Origin: Planococcus sp. CP5-4_YE
Lineage (GTDB): Bacteria; Bacillota; Bacilli; Bacillales_A; Planococcaceae
Assembly (NCBI RefSeq): GCF_019042655.1
Contig: NZ_JAHPZO010000022.1
Location: 1-38,123 of the forward strand
Length of the DNA stretch: 38,123 bases
Direction of reading: 5' to 3'
In this document: positions 1-8,192 of the stretch, piece by piece
Layout: each line of letters opens with the position of its first letter
Numbering within the stretch: the stretch's first letter is position 1
Translations under genes and position numbers: made by a program
Notes under the pieces: generated by a model
What the model was told of the DNA's origin: nothing
The model's database searches: none
Seen by the model: the letters and a program-made list of their open reading frames with translations, nothing else

Positions 1-252
1 TCAAACTCTTCATTATACGTCGCCTTGGTAGGCCGAAACCGTCTTTCCGTACCGCCTCATGAGAGGCCGTAAACTATTCGGTATTAGCACCGGTTTCCCG
101 GAGTTATCCCGATCTGCAGGGCAGGTTGCCCACGTGTTACTCACCCGTCCGCCGCTAAACCAAAGGAGCAAGCTCCAATGGTTCCGCTCGACTTGCATGT
201 ATTAGGCACGCCGCCAGCGTTCGTCCTGAGCCAGGATCAAACTCTCCATTAT
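1..252 (-). rRNA. 16S ribosomal RNA, 5' part (runs off the window)
   Basis: Read on the minus strand, the segment gives the universal 16S 5' sequence AGAGTTTGATCCTGGCTCAG (about 246-227), followed by the ACGAACGCTGGCGGCGTGCC block and the region of helix 6 and helix 8. Only the first 250 or so bases are present; the rest lies beyond position 1. The mature 5' end is placed near 252 by analogy with Bacillus, with an uncertainty of a few bases. The operon is transcribed away from ygxA, as in Bacillus subtilis, where ygxA flanks an rRNA operon. Confidence 0.97.
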
Positions 253-510
253 AGAATAGTTGATTGCTCAATAGTTGCTGGCGCATCGCCGTCTCGAAAG
301 ACGCACGATTCGCTTGATCTGCATACGCTGATCAGTAAGTTGTGTCGCGATCGCTCGCGACTGTATTGTTGACGTTTTGCTGTTCAGTTTTCAAGGTTCA
401 AATTTCCACGTTGCTTCAAGAGCAACTTCTATAATTTAGCATCGCTGAGCGAAAGAGTCAAGTCTTTTTTATTATTGTAAAAAACTTAATCTGTTCGAGC
501 GACATGTAAT
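253..510 (-). other. 16S rRNA leader region
   Basis: This is the transcribed leader between the tandem promoters and the mature 16S 5' end. It contains the phrase CCTTGAAAACTGAAC (minus strand, about 397-383), which is common in Bacillales rRNA leaders and 16S-23S spacers and is associated with processing or antitermination sequences. No open reading frame of merit lies here. With the promoters and the ygxA terminator it accounts for the whole gene-free stretch 253-676. Confidence 0.6.
433..461 (-). promoter_or_regulatory. rRNA promoter P2 (sigma-A)
   Basis: On the minus strand TTGACT (461-456) is followed by a 17-base spacer and TAAATT (438-433). It is the proximal member of a tandem pair driving the 16S gene. 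The -10 is imperfect but the position and spacing fit. Confidence 0.65.
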
Positions 511-540
511 ATCATAATACATTAGTTTCTTGATTGTCAA
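511..540 (-). promoter_or_regulatory. rRNA promoter P1 (sigma-A)
   Basis: On the minus strand a perfect -35 box TTGACA (540-535) is followed after 18 bases by TATGAT (516-511). With the second promoter about 80 bases downstream, this matches the tandem P1-P2 arrangement of Bacillus rRNA operons. Confidence 0.75.
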
Positions 541-624
541 CGCTTAAATTGAAAATATCCTCAAAGTGTTTTGAAGTACATCTATTCTTGTGCAGTATTT
601 TGCTATTCTTTAACTTGCTATAAT

Positions 625-664
625 GAAGAAAGCTGACGGGGCGACTTCCCTGTCAGCTTTCTTC
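625..664 (-). terminator. Terminator-like hairpin after ygxA
   Basis: A long imperfect stem (GAAGAAAGCTGAC at 625-637 with its complement ending at 664, plus GGG/CCC) lies just past the ygxA stop. The U-tract is interrupted (TTTCTTCATTAT on the minus strand), so it may be a modest terminator. It separates ygxA from the rRNA promoters. Confidence 0.6.
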
Positions 665-676
665 CTGTAAAATTAT

Positions 677-1543
677 TTAGCGCTTGTTTGAATAATAACG
701 ATGGAAGATACCTTCGCTTTTTGTCTTTACGCCGTTAATTGCAATTAAATCCTTTTCGATTAAGAACTCAATTAACACTTCAAGATTGGAAGAATAATTT
801 TTCAATTCTTCCTGTTCGTGCAATTCCTGAATTGTCCAGCTGCTTTGCTTCTCCATTACTTCACGAATATGCTGTGATCCGTCTTTTGTACGAGAATGGA
901 TGAAAAATTCGCTGGCTAAGAATAAAAGCTCCAAGCGCTTGTCAATCGGCTCGTCGCTTGAGATGAGTTCTTCGTACAATTTATAGATTGCCGGCTCCAT
1001 CTTCTTCACCTGTGACCACACTGTCACTTCAGGCGGAAGCCCATTCTCAAGAACTGATAACCGAGCCAGATGATGGAGCGACTCTACCATGTGATGATAT
1101 GCATCCAAATAATTTTTTTCTTCGAAGAACATTTTACCTTCAAGATAACGACGAATCAGTTTAGCAAACTCCACACCCATTTTGATTTTTCTGCCGTAGA
1201 AGGGATACTCTTTTAACTCAGTTTTTAGTTTTTCCATAAATTCATTGCGATCATATATGACACGGCCGTTAAAGAGCCAGTCGACAATTTTACGGTTAGT
1301 TCCCAATAGAAGCCACTTATGCAATTGCTTTTCTGTGATGATGTGCATTGCCGCTTTTTTATCTAAGTACGTATAATGTTTTGTAAAAACTGGGGTTTCA
1401 TTTTCTTTTGTAATGATCAGAAGGATTGAATCGAATGTATCTGTAATTGGGCTGATGTCTTCTCTCTTCTCTATTAGGATGACACCTAGCGTTGTTTCCT
1501 GGCTCGCGCGTTCTTGATATAACGGTCTCAATATTTGTTCCAT
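677..1543 (-). CDS. ygxA: Nucleotidyltransferase-like protein YgxA
   Basis: A 288-residue cytoplasmic protein recognised as the YgxA family (nucleotidyltransferase-like) from overall sequence and position. In Bacillus subtilis ygxA lies beside ygzB and perR and flanks an rRNA operon, exactly as here. The N-terminal half resembles a nucleotidyltransferase fold and the middle (about 115-170) is a helical HEPN-like segment with hydrophobic helices. I cannot point to an intact GS-DxD catalytic signature, so catalytic activity is uncertain. The C-terminal part looks like a winged-helix extension. The ATG at 1543 is preceded by GGGAG with a 9-base spacing. No substrate is known to me. Confidence 0.8.
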   Translation of the reverse strand: MEQILRPLYQERASQETTLGVILIEKREDISPITDTFDSILLIITKENETPVFTKHYTYLDKKAAMHIITEKQLHKWLLLGTNRKIVDWLFNGRVIYDRNEFMEKLKTELKEYPFYGRKIKMGVEFAKLIRRYLEGKMFFEEKNYLDAYHHMVESLHHLARLSVLENGLPPEVTVWSQVKKMEPAIYKLYEELISSDEPIDKRLELLFLASEFFIHSRTKDGSQHIREVMEKQSSWTIQELHEQEELKNYSSNLEVLIEFLIEKDLIAINGVKTKSEGIFHRYYSNKR

Positions 1544-1730
1544 CCGTCGTCACTCCCTGCAGTCTATCTTTATGTGTTTTATGATGCCCTCTATACTCTA
1601 GGCATGCAAATATTCTAAGGCGTTTTTCTTTATTTCGACATATTTCTCTTATATTCCTTTAACGGAATTAGCTTAACCCTTTTTGCGGACGTTTATGATA
1701 TAGTATGATGGACGCAAGGAGGAACCGCTC

Positions 1731-2084
1731 ATGAAATCTTATAAAAATAAAATCAATCGCATTCGGACCTTCGCTTTGGCATTGATTTTTATCGGCATCG
1801 TGATTATGTATGTCGGCATCTATTTCCGTAATCAACCAATTGTTATGGTCATCTTTATGCTTCTCGGTGTTATCGCTATTATCGGAAGTACGGGTGTCTA
1901 TGCTTGGATTGGCCTGCTCTCGATGAAAACTGTGCCTGTACAGTGCCCGAATTGCGAACGCCATACAAAAATGCTCGGACGTGTAGATATCTGTATGCAT
2001 TGCAACGAACCGTTGACGATGGACCCTTCTCTCGAAGGCAAAGAATTCAACGAAGAATATAATAAGAAAAAGCCCCAACAATAA
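1731..2084 (+). CDS. ygzB: YgzB family small membrane protein
   Basis: A 117-residue protein of the UPF0295/YgzB family. Two predicted membrane helices occupy roughly residues 13-33 and 38-63. A cytosolic tail follows with two CxxC pairs (CPNC near residue 68 and CMHC near 84), which look like a small zinc ribbon. It is transcribed divergently from ygxA and convergently with perR, sharing a bidirectional terminator with the latter. The start is supported by AAGGAGG at 1717-1723, eight bases before the ATG. Its function is not known; conserved linkage to perR is a family feature in Bacillales. Confidence 0.88.
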   Translation: MKSYKNKINRIRTFALALIFIGIVIMYVGIYFRNQPIVMVIFMLLGVIAIIGSTGVYAWIGLLSMKTVPVQCPNCERHTKMLGRVDICMHCNEPLTMDPSLEGKEFNEEYNKKKPQQ

Positions 2085-2121
2085 AAAAAGAATGCCCGCC
2101 GAATTGGCGGGCATTCTTTTT
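2085..2121. terminator. Bidirectional terminator between ygzB and perR
   Basis: AAAAAAAGAATGCCCGCC pairs with GGCGGGCATTCTTTTTTT around a short AATT loop. The A-run on one side and the T-run on the other make it a rho-independent terminator for both convergent genes. Confidence 0.95.
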
Positions 2122-2565
2122 TTATTGTGCTTTCGCTGACTCACTGTAACAATCGCGGCATGTCCCGTAGATTTCCAAGCGATGGTAATCCACTTGGAAC
2201 CCTGTTACATGGGATGCTAGATGTTCCACTTCATCCAATCCGGGATAGTGGAAGTCAACAATTTTCCCGCACTCGTTGCAGATCATGTGGTAATGATCAT
2301 GTGTGACAAAATCAAAGCGGCTTGAAGAATCCCCATAGGTCAATTCTTTTACCAACCCCGCTTTTTTAAAAACACGTAGATTATTATAAACGGTGGCTAC
2401 ACTCATATTGGGAAAGGCTTTTTCAAGCGCGCGATAAATATCATCTGCTGTCGGATGCGATGTAGAATGGATCATAAACTCCAAAATCGCATGACGCTGG
2501 GGTGTAATTCTAACACCTGTAGACTTCAATGTATCGAGTGCGTCTTTCAATTGGGCTTCAGACAT
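2122..2565 (-). CDS. perR: Peroxide-responsive repressor PerR (Fur family)
   Basis: A 147-residue Fur-family regulator: N-terminal winged helix (about 1-85) and C-terminal dimerisation/metal domain. Numbered from the ATG at 2565, it shows every PerR landmark at the Bacillus subtilis positions. The regulatory Fe/Mn ligands are H37, D85, H91, H93 and D104, and the structural zinc cysteines are C96, C99, C136 and C139. D104 is the residue linked to peroxide sensing in PerR as opposed to Fur. By family knowledge, Fe-PerR is inactivated when H2O2 oxidises H37 and H91. The ATG at 2565 has GTGAGGTG upstream with proper spacing; an in-frame GTG at 2580 lies inside that site and is rejected. A PerR box overlaps its promoter. 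Confidence 0.96.
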   Translation of the reverse strand: MSEAQLKDALDTLKSTGVRITPQRHAILEFMIHSTSHPTADDIYRALEKAFPNMSVATVYNNLRVFKKAGLVKELTYGDSSSRFDFVTHDHYHMICNECGKIVDFHYPGLDEVEHLASHVTGFQVDYHRLEIYGTCRDCYSESAKAQ

Positions 2566-2598
2566 CGCTGGGCACCTCACTTCGTATATATTCTTACA

Positions 2599-2613
2599 TT
2601 ATAATCGTTATAA
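2599..2613 (-). promoter_or_regulatory. PerR box upstream of perR
   Basis: TTATAATCGTTATAA matches the known Per box TTATAATNATTATAA at 13 of 14 defined positions. It lies 34 bases upstream of the perR start and overlaps a TATAAT -10 element on the minus strand (2603-2598). That placement implies autorepression, as established for PerR in Bacillus subtilis. Confidence 0.85.
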
Positions 2614-2708
2614 TTAGTGTACCTAAAAAAACCTCATTGTGTCAAGAAATCGCTATAGGACGCTAATTTTCTGTTTATTCCACTAGCTAATTTTTTAGGT
2701 TTAACAAA

Positions 2709-2738
2709 AAACAGCAGGACATGAAGCCCTGCTGTTTG
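2709..2738 (-). terminator. Terminator of the bcp-dehydrogenase-adenosyltransferase run
   Basis: AACAGCAGG and CCTGCTGTT form a stem around an ATGAAGC-type loop. On the minus strand it is followed by TTTTTTGTT, a clear rho-independent signal just after the adenosyltransferase stop. Confidence 0.9.
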
Positions 2739-2748
2739 AAGCTTTTCT

Positions 2749-3300
2749 CTATTCTGCATGAAGTCCCTTTTCCTTGGAACCTAATTGCTGATTGACGAAT
2801 CGCGCCGCGACGAAGAGAAAGTCGGAAAGCCTGTTCAAATATGCCAATACATTGGGTGAAACATCTTCCCCTATCGCTATCACATTGCGCTCGGCGCGGC
2901 GCACAATTGTACGGGCTACATGGAGTGCTGCTCCTGCGGGATGGCCGCCGGGCAAGATGAAATTGCTGAGCGGTTGGAGTTCTGCGTCATATTCGTCGAT
3001 CCATGTTTCTAGTAGAGTGATATGTTCAGGCTCTAGCTTCCATTTCACTTCTTTACCTGCTGGAGTCGCCAATTCGGCTCCAACGTGAAAAAGAACCGTT
3101 TGAATCTGATGGAAGATTTCACAAAGAGCTTCTTTTCGCTCGAAAAACTCTCCATTTAAATGTCCCACACCGAGACCGATCATCGTATTTGCCTCATCGC
3201 AAGTCCCGTAGGCTTCAACGAGCGGATCATTCTTTTTGACGCGGCTGCCGTATACGAGTGAAGTCGTTCCTTTATCTCCTGTTTTCGTGTAGATTTTCAT
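2749..3300 (-). CDS. Cob(I)yrinic acid a,c-diamide adenosyltransferase (PduO type)
   Basis: A 183-residue cytosolic enzyme that transfers the adenosyl group of ATP to cob(I)alamin, giving coenzyme B12. The family signature is clear. The N-terminal ATP-binding segment contains KTGDKGTTSLVYG (residues 6-18), followed by DEANTMIG. A C-terminal helix has RRAERNV and NRLSDFLFVAARFVN, which include the conserved arginine and the base-off cobalamin pocket. The ATG at 3300 sits 9 bases after AAAAGGGG. A TTG at 3306 would give a TTGA overlap with the upstream stop and cannot be excluded. It follows the dehydrogenase with no gap, so the two are co-transcribed. No other cobalamin genes are in view. Confidence 0.92.
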   Translation of the reverse strand: MKIYTKTGDKGTTSLVYGSRVKKNDPLVEAYGTCDEANTMIGLGVGHLNGEFFERKEALCEIFHQIQTVLFHVGAELATPAGKEVKWKLEPEHITLLETWIDEYDAELQPLSNFILPGGHPAGAALHVARTIVRRAERNVIAIGEDVSPNVLAYLNRLSDFLFVAARFVNQQLGSKEKGLHAE

Positions 3301-3302
3301 CT

Positions 3303-4244
3303 TCAATAACCCCTTTTCATATCCACTGGATTTGATGGTGATTTATCGCCTTTGATCCAAGCACGTAAATTCGGAATGAAAACATCCAATGCGCGCTCGA
3401 CGTATTTTCCGGAATGGCTCGAAACATGCGGAGAAATGATGACATTGTCCATCTTCCAATACGGGTGGTCTGCCGGCAGCGGCTCTTCTTCGAAAACATC
3501 CAATACCGCATAGCCAATTTCTTTGTTGTCTAGCGCTTCAAGCATCACTTGGTCTTCTACCAGATCACCGCGGCCTAAATTCATAAAAATCGCATCTTCT
3601 TTCATCGCCTCGAAATGTTCTTTCTTCAATAGATGATAGGTTTCCTCCGTGCTCGGCAATACAGATAGCACAATATCAGCATCTGGAAGAACAGTTAATA
3701 CATTTTCACTAGACACCATCTCATCCATATATTCAACATCATTTCCTGAGCGGTTGCAGCCAATCGTCCGGACGCCGAATGCCTGAAGCAAGCGGCCGAT
3801 TTCTGAACCGATCGCGCCAGGTCCGAACACGACGGCTTTTGAACCAGCTAGTTCGGATGATTGCGTTTTGCGGTTCCATTCCCCATTACGCTGGCTCTCA
3901 TAAATGAATGGCAAGGAGCGTTTAAGCGCCAACAAATGCGCTAAAGCGGATTCTGCCATCGGGGTTTTATGAATCCCTTTGACGTTCGAAACGATTATAC
4001 TTTTTTTTGCTATAGCAGCATGGGGCATTTTTTCGATTCCTGCGCTTGCTACCATGATCCATTTCAGGTTTTCGGCACTTTCGATGTCTTCATCCGTTAA
4101 ATCTTCTCCGTAAGTAACCACAATATCGGCTGTTGGCAAAAATGACTTGTTCTTATATAAGAAGTGAAAATTCACTTCAGGAAATTCGGCTTGAAGCCGT
4201 TCCTGCTGATTCTCTTTCGGCACAAATGTAAATAGGACGTCCAT
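3303..4244 (-). CDS. D-2-hydroxyacid dehydrogenase (NAD-dependent)
   Basis: A 313-residue member of the D-isomer-specific 2-hydroxyacid dehydrogenase family. The Rossmann motif GPGAIGSEIG lies near residues 140-149. The catalytic set is visible: an Arg in NLGRGDLV (near 230), a Glu in the DVFEEEPLP segment (near 256), and the general-acid His in ISPHVSSHS (near 278). The N-terminal catalytic lobe is diverged, so the substrate cannot be named; it may be a glyoxylate/hydroxypyruvate-type or other 2-ketoacid reductase. The ATG at 4244 has AGAGAGGAAG six bases upstream and is preferred to the TTG at 4247. It lies between bcp and the adenosyltransferase with short gaps, suggesting one operon. Confidence 0.9.
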   Translation of the reverse strand: MDVLFTFVPKENQQERLQAEFPEVNFHFLYKNKSFLPTADIVVTYGEDLTDEDIESAENLKWIMVASAGIEKMPHAAIAKKSIIVSNVKGIHKTPMAESALAHLLALKRSLPFIYESQRNGEWNRKTQSSELAGSKAVVFGPGAIGSEIGRLLQAFGVRTIGCNRSGNDVEYMDEMVSSENVLTVLPDADIVLSVLPSTEETYHLLKKEHFEAMKEDAIFMNLGRGDLVEDQVMLEALDNKEIGYAVLDVFEEEPLPADHPYWKMDNVIISPHVSSHSGKYVERALDVFIPNLRAWIKGDKSPSNPVDMKRGY

Positions 4245-4259
4245 CAAATTCTTCCTCTC

Positions 4260-4742
4260 TTAGTCACCGCTGATTGCTTTTACAGTTTCCAATACTTCTT
4301 CAATATGCTCTTTCACTTTCACTTTGCGCCATTCCTTGATAACAGTGCCTGTCGGGTCGACCAAGAATGTTGAGCGTTCGATGCCCCAGAATTCTTTCCC
4401 ATACATTTTCTTCAGCTTCCAAACTCCGTAAGCCTCAGACACTTGATGATCCTCGTCAACGAGAAGTGAAAACGGCAAGCCGTGCTTGTCGATGAATTTT
4501 TGATGGCGTTCTTTGGAATCTGCACTGACGCCCAAAATCTCTACGTTAAGTTCCGAGAAATCTTTTTCGGCATCGCGGAAATCGCATGCTTGGGTCGTAC
4601 AGCCTGGCGTCATGTCTTTCGGATAAAAATAGAGCACAACATATTTTTTCCCTGCGTAATCTGATAGGGAAATTGTTTCGCCTTGTTCATTTTGCAATGT
4701 GAAGTCAGGTGCTGCCAATCCTTCTAATGTAGCCAAACCCAT
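4260..4742 (-). CDS. bcp: Thioredoxin-dependent thiol peroxidase Bcp
   Basis: A peroxiredoxin of the Bcp/PrxQ subfamily that reduces H2O2 and organic hydroperoxides with electrons from thioredoxin. With the ATG at 4742 it has 160 residues, the usual family size. The peroxidatic cysteine C48 lies in MTPGCTTQAC and the resolving cysteine C53 is five residues later, the intramolecular atypical 2-Cys arrangement. The N-terminal APDFTLQNEQGE segment is typical. The AAGGAG is only two bases from this ATG, so initiation at the TTG six bases further in (4736) is a real alternative. The frame extends upstream to 4790 but without a good ribosome-binding site. In Bacillus this gene (ygaF) also neighbours gsaB and perR. 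Confidence 0.93.
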   Translation of the reverse strand: MGLATLEGLAAPDFTLQNEQGETISLSDYAGKKYVVLYFYPKDMTPGCTTQACDFRDAEKDFSELNVEILGVSADSKERHQKFIDKHGLPFSLLVDEDHQVSEAYGVWKLKKMYGKEFWGIERSTFLVDPTGTVIKEWRKVKVKEHIEEVLETVKAISGD

Positions 4743-4795
4743 CACTCCTTTTCTTTCCTCTATCGTACCGGACGGTTTCATTACTTTCAATTTCT

Positions 4796-4825
4796 TTGGC
4801 GTTTACGGCTAATTTTGTCTACAAT
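4796..4825 (+). promoter_or_regulatory. Predicted sigma-A promoter of gsaB
   Basis: TTGGCG (4796-4801), an 18-base spacer and TACAAT (4820-4825) lie 30 bases before the gsaB start in the divergent bcp/gsaB gap. Confidence 0.55.
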
Positions 4826-4854
4826 AAGGAATAGATTATTTTAGGAGGCATTTT

Positions 4855-6141
4855 ATGGATCACTCGATTTCCGAACAATTGCACCAAGAAGCGCTAGAAC
4901 ATATTGTCGGCGGGGTCAATAGTCCTTCCCGCTCTTATAAAGCTGTAGGGGGCGGCTCTCCTATCGCGATGGACTATGGTAAAGGCGCCCATTTTTTTGA
5001 TGTGGATGGGAATAAATACATTGACTATTTGGCGGCATACGGCCCGATCATTACGGGGCATGGCCACCCACATATCGCGAAAGCCATTGCACACGCTGCT
5101 GAAACCGGCGTATTATTCGGCACACCGACCAAGCATGAAGTGACATTCGCTAAAATGCTGAAACAAGCGATGCCGGCAATGGATAAAGTGCGTTTTGTCA
5201 ATAGCGGAACCGAAGCCGTCATGACGACTATCCGCGTGGCAAGAGCGTACACAGGACGCACCAAAATCATGAAATTCGCCGGATGCTACCATGGTCATTC
5301 CGACTTAGTGCTCGTAGCTGCCGGTTCTGGCCCTGCTACACTCGGTACTCCTGATTCGGCAGGCGTCCCGAAATCGATCGCTAATGAAGTGATCACGATT
5401 CCATTTAATGATCCGGAAGCATTCAAGGAAGCGATTGAACGTTGGGGAGACGAAATCGCCTGCATCCTTGTCGAGCCGATCGTCGGCAACTTCGGCATCG
5501 TTGAACCGCAAGAAGGATTTCTTGAAGGCGTCCATGCGCTGGCTAAAGAGAAAGGTGCATTGATTGTCTATGATGAAGTCATCACAGCTTTTCGCTTCCA
5601 TTATGGCGGCGCACAGAACTTGCTCGGCCTTGAGCCGGATTTGACGGCGCTCGGAAAAATCATCGGCGGCGGTTTGCCGATCGGTGCATACGGCGGGAAG
5701 CGCGAAATCATGGAAACGGTCGCACCACTCGGACCCGCTTACCAGGCAGGGACGATGGCCGGCAATCCCGCTTCAATTCAAGCAGGCATCGCGTGTCTCG
5801 AAGTGCTTCAGGAACAAGGGGTTTACGAACGGATGGACCAACTCGGTAAGCGCCTTGAAGCAGGAATTTTGGCTGCTGCTGAAAAGCACGGCGTCACGAT
5901 TACCATCAATCGTTTAAAAGGTGCTTTGACAATTTATTTCACCGATCAAAAGGTGAAAAATTACGAACAAGCTGAAGCAACGGATGGTGAAATGTTCGGC
6001 CGCTTCTTTAAACTGATGCTCGAGCAAGGCATCAATTTTGCGCCTTCCAAATACGAAGCCTGGTTTTTGACCACTGAACACACAGAAGAAGATATCGATA
6101 CGTCGATCCGGGCAGTAGAGCATGCATTTGCCCAGTTGTAA
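4855..6141 (+). CDS. gsaB: Glutamate-1-semialdehyde 2,1-aminomutase (HemL2/GsaB)
   Basis: A 428-residue PLP enzyme of the class III aminotransferase fold that converts glutamate-1-semialdehyde to 5-aminolevulinate, the C5 entry to tetrapyrroles. The [10 protein letters not shown] start, [15 protein letters not shown] (residues 116-130), D240 of YDEVI and the PLP lysine K268 in [16 protein letters not shown] are all present. AGGAGG lies six bases before the ATG. Bacilli usually have hemL in the hem operon as well as this paralogue; gsaB next to ygaE is the Bacillus subtilis order and identifies this copy as GsaB. It is followed 33 bases later by ygaE, probably on the same transcript. Confidence 0.95.
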   Translation: MDHSISEQLHQEALEHIVGGVNSPSRSYKAVGGGSPIAMDYGKGAHFFDVDGNKYIDYLAAYGPIITGHGHPHIAKAIAHAAETGVLFGTPTKHEVTFAKMLKQAMPAMDKVRFVNSGTEAVMTTIRVARAYTGRTKIMKFAGCYHGHSDLVLVAAGSGPATLGTPDSAGVPKSIANEVITIPFNDPEAFKEAIERWGDEIACILVEPIVGNFGIVEPQEGFLEGVHALAKEKGALIVYDEVITAFRFHYGGAQNLLGLEPDLTALGKIIGGGLPIGAYGGKREIMETVAPLGPAYQAGTMAGNPASIQAGIACLEVLQEQGVYERMDQLGKRLEAGILAAAEKHGVTITINRLKGALTIYFTDQKVKNYEQAEATDGEMFGRFFKLMLEQGINFAPSKYEAWFLTTEHTEEDIDTSIRAVEHAFAQL

Positions 6142-6174
6142 AAATCGATCTCTTCCTGAAGGAGGTGTTTGCCG

Positions 6175-7260
6175 ATGAAACTCGGTGCGCGCATATTCAA
6201 AACCGGTATCGCTATATCACTTGCCCTGTTTCTGGCGACGCTTCTTGAACTTCCGACGCCGGTATTCGCAGGGGTAGCGGCAATTTTCGCCATACAGCCT
6301 TCCATTTACCGGTCATACCTGACTTTACTCGATCAAGTGTACGGGAACTTAATTGGCGCCTCGATTGCCGTTATCTTCGTGTTGACGCTCGGTCCGAACT
6401 ATTTGACGATCGGTGTCGCCGCTATTCTAGCGATCATCATCATGCTGAAATTAAAACTGGAAAATACAGTTCCCTTAACACTAGTCACATTGATCATCAT
6501 CATGGATTCGCAATCGGATGACTTCTTGGTATTTGCTTCCTTGCGGTTCTTGACTGTTTTGTTGGGCATTTTATCAGCTTTTATCGTCAATATGATCTTT
6601 TTGCCGCCAAAATACGAAACGCGCTTGTTCCAGTCAATCCATTCTGTCAGCGAAGATGTCATCCGGTGGATCCGGATTTCAATACGCCATGCTTCCGATC
6701 ATTCGTCGGTCAAAGAAGACATCGACAAACTGACCGAGAAACTAGTGAAGGTGGACCAATGGTATTTATTTTATAAAGAAGAACGTAGCTATACGAAAAA
6801 ACAGCAATATACAAAAGCCCGTAAATTAGTACTGTACAGGCAAATGATTGCCACATCGAAAAAGAGTCTGGAAGTTCTGCGGCGCCTGAATCGTTATGAA
6901 AATGAACTGAGAGATTTGCCTGAGCAATTCCATATGATGGTGCAGGAACGGCTTGAGAGCTTGGCGAGTTATCATGAGCAGCTTTATATGAAATATGTTG
7001 GAAAAATTCGTCCAGAACATAGCGAAAGCTCCGGGCCCGATGCAGTATTGAAGCGCAATGAAGTGATGTCGATTTTCGTTAAGGAAATTAATTTATCGAC
7101 CGAAGTCGAAGAAGACGAATTTTCGGTTTACCATTTGATGCACGTTCTGTCTGCCCTGCTCGACTACGAAGAGCATCTGGAGCATTTGGACTTGCTGATC
7201 ATCGCATACCATAATTACCATAGCGAAGAAGTCGACAGCGACATCGAAAATGCCATATGA
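6175..7260 (+). CDS. ygaE: Aromatic acid exporter family protein YgaE (UPF0421)
   Basis: A 361-residue integral membrane protein. The first 150 residues hold five or six hydrophobic helices with the family's ARIFKTG and LDQVYGNLIGA motifs. A long, charged, largely helical cytosolic domain follows (about 155-361) with coiled-coil character. The family (ArAE/FUSC-like) is annotated as aromatic acid exporters by homology; no substrate is established for YgaE. The ATG at 6175 is used because GGAGG at 6161-6165 lies nine bases upstream; a TTG at 6169 is too close. It follows gsaB and ends in a terminator shared with the oppositely oriented transporter operon. Confidence 0.88.
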   Translation: MKLGARIFKTGIAISLALFLATLLELPTPVFAGVAAIFAIQPSIYRSYLTLLDQVYGNLIGASIAVIFVLTLGPNYLTIGVAAILAIIIMLKLKLENTVPLTLVTLIIIMDSQSDDFLVFASLRFLTVLLGILSAFIVNMIFLPPKYETRLFQSIHSVSEDVIRWIRISIRHASDHSSVKEDIDKLTEKLVKVDQWYLFYKEERSYTKKQQYTKARKLVLYRQMIATSKKSLEVLRRLNRYENELRDLPEQFHMMVQERLESLASYHEQLYMKYVGKIRPEHSESSGPDAVLKRNEVMSIFVKEINLSTEVEEDEFSVYHLMHVLSALLDYEEHLEHLDLLIIAYHNYHSEEVDSDIENAI

Positions 7261-7293
7261 AAAACGCCCGGAAAATTTCCGGGCGTTTTTTTA
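7260..7293. terminator. Bidirectional terminator between ygaE and the peptide-transporter operon
   Basis: AAAAACGCCCGGAAA pairs with TTTCCGGGCGTTTTTTT. It serves the convergent ygaE and the last permease gene, overlapping the latter's stop codon. Confidence 0.95.
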
Positions 7294-8175
7294 TGATTTC
7301 ATTCGTGGGTCGAGTGCGTCGCGCAGCCCGTCTCCCATTAAGTTAAAGCCAAGTACGGTCAGCATGATCGCCACCCCCGGGAAAATCATCGTCCACGGGG
7401 CATTGGTCAAGTACGACCGGGAATCGGCCAACATCTTGCCCCATTCCGGGGAAGGTGCCTGCGCCCCAAGCCCGAGAAAGCCGAGTGCCGCAGCTTCAAT
7501 GATTGCTGTTGCAATCGCGAGTGTGCCTTGGACGATAACCGGCGCCATGGAGTTCGGCAAAATATGCGAAATCAAAATGCGGTTATCTTTCATGCCGATC
7601 GCTTTGGCCGACATGATGTATTCGTCTTCCTTGATGCTCAATACTTTCGAGCGGATCAAACGCCCGAAGTTCGGTACGTTGATGATGGCAATCGCAATCA
7701 ATGCGTTGCGAAGTGACGGTCCAAGAACCGATACAACTGCAATCGCAAGAAGGATACTTGGGAATGCCAGCATGATATCGAACAGCCTGGAAATGATGGT
7801 GTCGACCCAGCGTCCGTAATAGCCAGCCAAAATACCAAGAATACTGCCGACAATCACCGAACCGATAACTGCCAGGAATCCAACCCATAGCGAAATGCGT
7901 GCTCCGTATACGACACGCGACAAGATATCGCGGCCGAAATCGTCTGTACCCATCCAATGATCACCGGAAGGAGGCAGAAGCCGCTGGGAAAGATTTTGTT
8001 CGTTGATGCCTTGTGGTGTAAACAACGGGCCAAAAATCGCCAAAAGAATGAAGAAAATGACGATGCCCATGCCGACGACCGCGACTTTACTTTTGCGGAA
8101 TCCACGCCATGCCTCTTTCCAAGGGCCGGCGACTTTCTGCATTTCCTGTTTGTCTGCTGCTGCTGTTTCAGCCAA
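7291..8175 (-). CDS. Peptide ABC transporter permease (OppC/DppC family)
   Basis: A 294-residue inner permease subunit. It has an N-terminal OppC domain (WKEAWRGFRKSKVAVVGM, about 19-36) and six predicted membrane helices. The periplasm-facing stretch before helix 2 includes HWMGTDDFGRDILSRVVYGAR. The EAA loop SAKAIGMKDNRILISHILPN couples to the ATPases. Initiation is at a TTG (8175) preceded by GGGGGAGGAG. It is the last gene of the five-gene importer and lies 17 bases after the companion permease. Confidence 0.95.
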   Translation of the reverse strand: MAETAAADKQEMQKVAGPWKEAWRGFRKSKVAVVGMGIVIFFILLAIFGPLFTPQGINEQNLSQRLLPPSGDHWMGTDDFGRDILSRVVYGARISLWVGFLAVIGSVIVGSILGILAGYYGRWVDTIISRLFDIMLAFPSILLAIAVVSVLGPSLRNALIAIAIINVPNFGRLIRSKVLSIKEDEYIMSAKAIGMKDNRILISHILPNSMAPVIVQGTLAIATAIIEAAALGFLGLGAQAPSPEWGKMLADSRSYLTNAPWTMIFPGVAIMLTVLGFNLMGDGLRDALDPRMKS

Positions 8176-8192
8176 TGTGCTCCTCCCCCTTC

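Noticed and set aside
1668..2144. 158-codon frame antisense to ygzB
   Set aside because: It runs across the ygzB gene and the bidirectional terminator, has no ribosome-binding site, and its translation is charged and repetitive without family resemblance. ygzB is a recognised family.
7250..7819. 189-codon plus-strand frame antisense to the permease gene
   Set aside because: It is a shadow of the OppC-type permease, passes through the terminator, and its product looks like nothing known.
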